Of a DNA stretch of 15,909 nucleotides, positions 14,199 to 15,909 are shown piece after piece. Source of the stretch: Acidimicrobiaceae bacterium (GTDB taxonomy: Bacteria > Actinomycetota > Acidimicrobiia > Acidimicrobiales > Acidimicrobiaceae); assembly GCA_013044415.1 (NCBI GenBank), contig JABEUO010000078.1, forward strand, positions 1-15,909, written 5' to 3'. The notes below the pieces were generated by a model. That model saw only the letters and a program-made list of their open reading frames with translations. It made no database searches and was not told where the DNA came from. Each line of letters starts with the position of its first letter. Position 1 is the first letter of the stretch. The position numbers were made by a program, and so were the translations under genes.

Positions 14199-15566
14199 CT
14201 AAGGGGCGATCGAGAAGCCTTGTGCCTTCATTGCCGCCACGGTAGCGCTTTGAGTCTGCGCAACGGCTCCCGCAAGGGTATTGGTGGATCCCGGTGTGAC
14301 CTTACCGAAGAGGTCGCTCATCTCGGTCTCTGTCGTCACCATGATCGGACCCCACAAAAAGTTGGTGTTCACCAAGCTCGAGTTCTGACGGAAAACGTTC
14401 CAGATGTTCTGGTTACCATAGAAGGCGACCGGTTGATTATCCGCCGCCTGGTGCTGGCCTTGAATATCAGCCGGATAGAGTCCACCCTTGGTGATCAACG
14501 AGGTAATGCTCTGTTGATTGGTATTGAGCCACTCGGCAAACTGTGCGGCTTGAGCTGGGTGTTTCGAATCCTTGAATACCACAGTTGTGGAACCGCCCCA
14601 ATTCCCATTAGACGGTGAGGATGGATTCCAGTTGGGCATCGGAGCGACTCTCCAGGCACCAGCCGTCGATGATGCATTGGTGACCAGTGTGTTCTCGCCC
14701 CAGACCGCCGTCGGCCAGGTGAGCAATGTACCGTTAGATAGGTCCTTGTACCAGCCATTCGCAAAGTCCGGCTCCACCTTTACCAGTCCCTGATTGATCA
14801 ACTGCTGCCAGAAGTTAGCCACCTTGATCGTCGCTGGATCAGACAGATTGACGGTCCATGAATTCCCCTTTATTCCGAACCACTTCGCCCCCGCCTGCCA
14901 TGCTAGGCCCGAGAACCAGCCCGAATCGGTAGCGGGAAATGCGGCGATATATGCGTTCGGATTCTCCTGATGTAGCTTCTGGGCATCGGCGAGATACTGC
15001 GCCCAGGTAGTCGGGACCGTTAGCCCATACTTTGTAAAGAGGTCAGCACGGTAGAACAGACCCATCGGGCCGGTGTCCTGTGGTATGGCGTACACCGAAC
15101 CTCCAAGTGAAGCTTGGCTCCAAGTCCAGGGTACGAAGTCGCTCTTATAACTATTCGCTCCATATTGTGACAGGTTGACAAGCCCGTTCACGTGTTCAAA
15201 ATTTGGCAGAAGTGGGTACTCCACTTGACCGAGGTCAGGCGCGTTTCCGGCTTGGAGTGCGCTGAACATCTTTGCATACGTCCCTGCGGCACCCGAAGTC
15301 GTCTCATTCAGCGTGACGTGGATGTTGGGGTGGGTGCTGTTCCAGAGGTTAACCGATGCCGAGATCCCCGGCACCCAGGACCAAAATGTCAAGTTGACCT
15401 TCTGCGCCGACGTGGCGGCCGAAGAGCTCGCTGTCGTCGCAGTGCTCGACGAACCACTCGATGACCCACAGGCCGCAAGTGCTCCAGATAGACCGACAAA
15501 TAGCAACGACTTAATAATGACCGACTGCACCTTAAGGCGCGGTCGTCGCCCGAACAGATCCCCCAC
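14199..15566 (-). CDS. Sugar ABC transporter solute-binding lipoprotein (CUT1, family 1)
   Basis: Captures the sugar outside the membrane and delivers it to the two permeases. Length is 455 residues. The N-terminus has Arg/Lys, a hydrophobic core and the lipobox ALAAC, with the lipidated Cys at residue 33. Next comes a Ser/Thr/Ala/Gly linker of about 20 residues, and then the mature fold beginning VNLTFWSWVPG. Family features include a NAPDLGQVEYP segment, a YAIPQDTGPMGLFYR hinge region and many aromatic residues (Trp, Tyr) suited to stacking on sugar rings. The start is GTG 15566 with AGGGGG five bases upstream. It is the first gene of the galactoside block, with a probable promoter at 15649-15677. 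Because it is grouped with a GH42 enzyme and galT/galK, the ligand is probably a beta-galactoside. Confidence 0.95.
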   Translation of the reverse strand: MGDLFGRRPRLKVQSVIIKSLLFVGLSGALAACGSSSGSSSTATTASSSAATSAQKVNLTFWSWVPGISASVNLWNSTHPNIHVTLNETTSGAAGTYAKMFSALQAGNAPDLGQVEYPLLPNFEHVNGLVNLSQYGANSYKSDFVPWTWSQASLGGSVYAIPQDTGPMGLFYRADLFTKYGLTVPTTWAQYLADAQKLHQENPNAYIAAFPATDSGWFSGLAWQAGAKWFGIKGNSWTVNLSDPATIKVANFWQQLINQGLVKVEPDFANGWYKDLSNGTLLTWPTAVWGENTLVTNASSTAGAWRVAPMPNWNPSSPSNGNWGGSTTVVFKDSKHPAQAAQFAEWLNTNQQSITSLITKGGLYPADIQGQHQAADNQPVAFYGNQNIWNVFRQNSSLVNTNFLWGPIMVTTETEMSDLFGKVTPGSTNTLAGAVAQTQSATVAAMKAQGFSIAP

Positions 15567-15648
15567 GATTACCCCCTAAGAAGAGTGTCGTTCCCAAAGT
15601 TCACAAAAAACTCCAAGAAACGCACAGAAGCGATCTACTTCTCGACAA

Positions 15649-15677
15649 AAAGTAACACGAAAGTAACAGAATCGCAA
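15649..15677 (-). promoter_or_regulatory. Probable promoter of the binding-protein gene
   Basis: Read on the minus strand: TTGCGA (15677-15672), a 17-base spacer, then TACTTT (15654-15649). This agrees with the sigma-70 type spacing and partly with its hexamers. It would give a leader of about 75 bases before GTG 15566. The -10 hexamer and spacer overlap two TGTTACTTT repeats, consistent with repression by blocking RNA polymerase. Confidence 0.5.
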
Positions 15678-15690
15678 CCCAAAAGTGAAC
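15649..15690. repeat. Helically phased direct repeats, candidate DeoR-type operator
   Basis: AAAGTAACA occurs at 15649-15657 and 15660-15668, and a related AAAGTGAAC at 15682-15690. Starts are spaced 11 and 22 bp, so all three lie on the same face of the helix; the intermediate phase at 15671 is occupied by the -35 region. DeoR-family repressors commonly use several direct repeats, and the only regulator in the window is of that family. Binding is inferred, not shown. Confidence 0.5.
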
Positions 15691-15909
15691 TTTTAACACA
15701 CTTGTGCCACCTCGATAGCAAATTTGCTGTTCAGAGGGGTGAGCCATTAAGTGATTTATTTGTCGGGGCTCAATTTGGGGTACTCCGGCCGAAACGAACC
15801 CTTCATGCCTCTAGTTGCATCAGGGCCTAATGGAACTGAATCGCTGCCCTGGCTCAGAGGAGTGGAGGAGTCGCTACGATTGGTCGACTCGAAGAGGGGA
15901 CCATTAGTC

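Larger units (their letters stand above)
15567..15909. other. Upstream region of the binding-protein gene and right window edge
   Basis: Besides the promoter and phased repeats, the leader holds AGAAG/CTTCT arms around a 7-base loop (15626-15642). A 9-bp inverted pair lies at 15596-15604 and 15685-15693 (AAAGTTCAC and GTGAACTTT), one copy on each side of the -10 region. From 15756 to the window end the minus strand is open for 51 codons, ending in TAA. Its Ser/Pro/Asp-rich translation could be the C-terminal tail of a gene beyond the edge, but 51 codons without a stop is not significant on its own. Confidence 0.4.

Noticed and set aside
15585..15830. Plus-strand ORF of 81 codons in the promoter region of the binding-protein gene
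   Set aside because: It runs through the promoter and repeats, lacks a ribosome binding site and gives a Lys/Ser/Thr-rich translation that only reflects A-rich DNA.

Overview
The window is bacterial chromosomal DNA with roughly balanced base composition, tightly packed genes, many GTG starts, 4-base stop/start overlaps and strong purine-rich ribosome binding sites. The solute-binding protein carries a Ser/Thr/Ala/Gly-rich linker straight after its lipobox cysteine, as is common in Gram-positive high-GC lineages. I infer an actinobacterium, possibly of the Acidimicrobiia type. No ribosomal RNA or marker protein is present to prove this.

Left part (1-2525, + strand): the C-terminal part of a short-chain dehydrogenase/reductase cut by the window edge, then a complete zinc-independent quinone-oxidoreductase-like protein, then about 0.9 kb with no convincing gene except one weak minus-strand ORF.

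Pentose phosphate pair (2526-4865, + strand): a short-type decarboxylating 6-phosphogluconate dehydrogenase (gnd, best start GTG 2526) immediately followed by glucose-6-phosphate dehydrogenase (zwf). 6-phosphogluconolactonase is not in the window.

Galactoside block (4917-15566, all - strand). In transcription order it reads: lipoprotein solute-binding protein, two MalF/MalG-type permeases, GH42 beta-galactosidase, DeoR-family regulator, a 142-residue protein of unknown function, galT, galK, and after a 348-bp gap a CUT1-type ABC ATPase. The regulator, unknown gene, galT and galK are chained by 4-base overlaps and are probably translationally coupled. Together they describe uptake of a beta-galactoside, intracellular hydrolysis, and entry of galactose into the Leloir pathway. 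galE, galM, galU and glucokinase are absent here and must lie elsewhere. Glucose derived from the sugar could then enter the zwf-gnd branch next door.

The most interesting parts lie outside the obvious genes. One is an 11-bp-phased repeat set overlapping the probable promoter of the binding-protein gene. Another is the binding-protein/permease gap, which holds a long hairpin, an 11-base perfect match to the 16S anti-Shine-Dalgarno, a 28-codon ORF and an exact 14-bp tandem repeat. The third is the unknown gene wedged between the regulator and galT. No mobile element, CRISPR array, tRNA or rRNA was seen.
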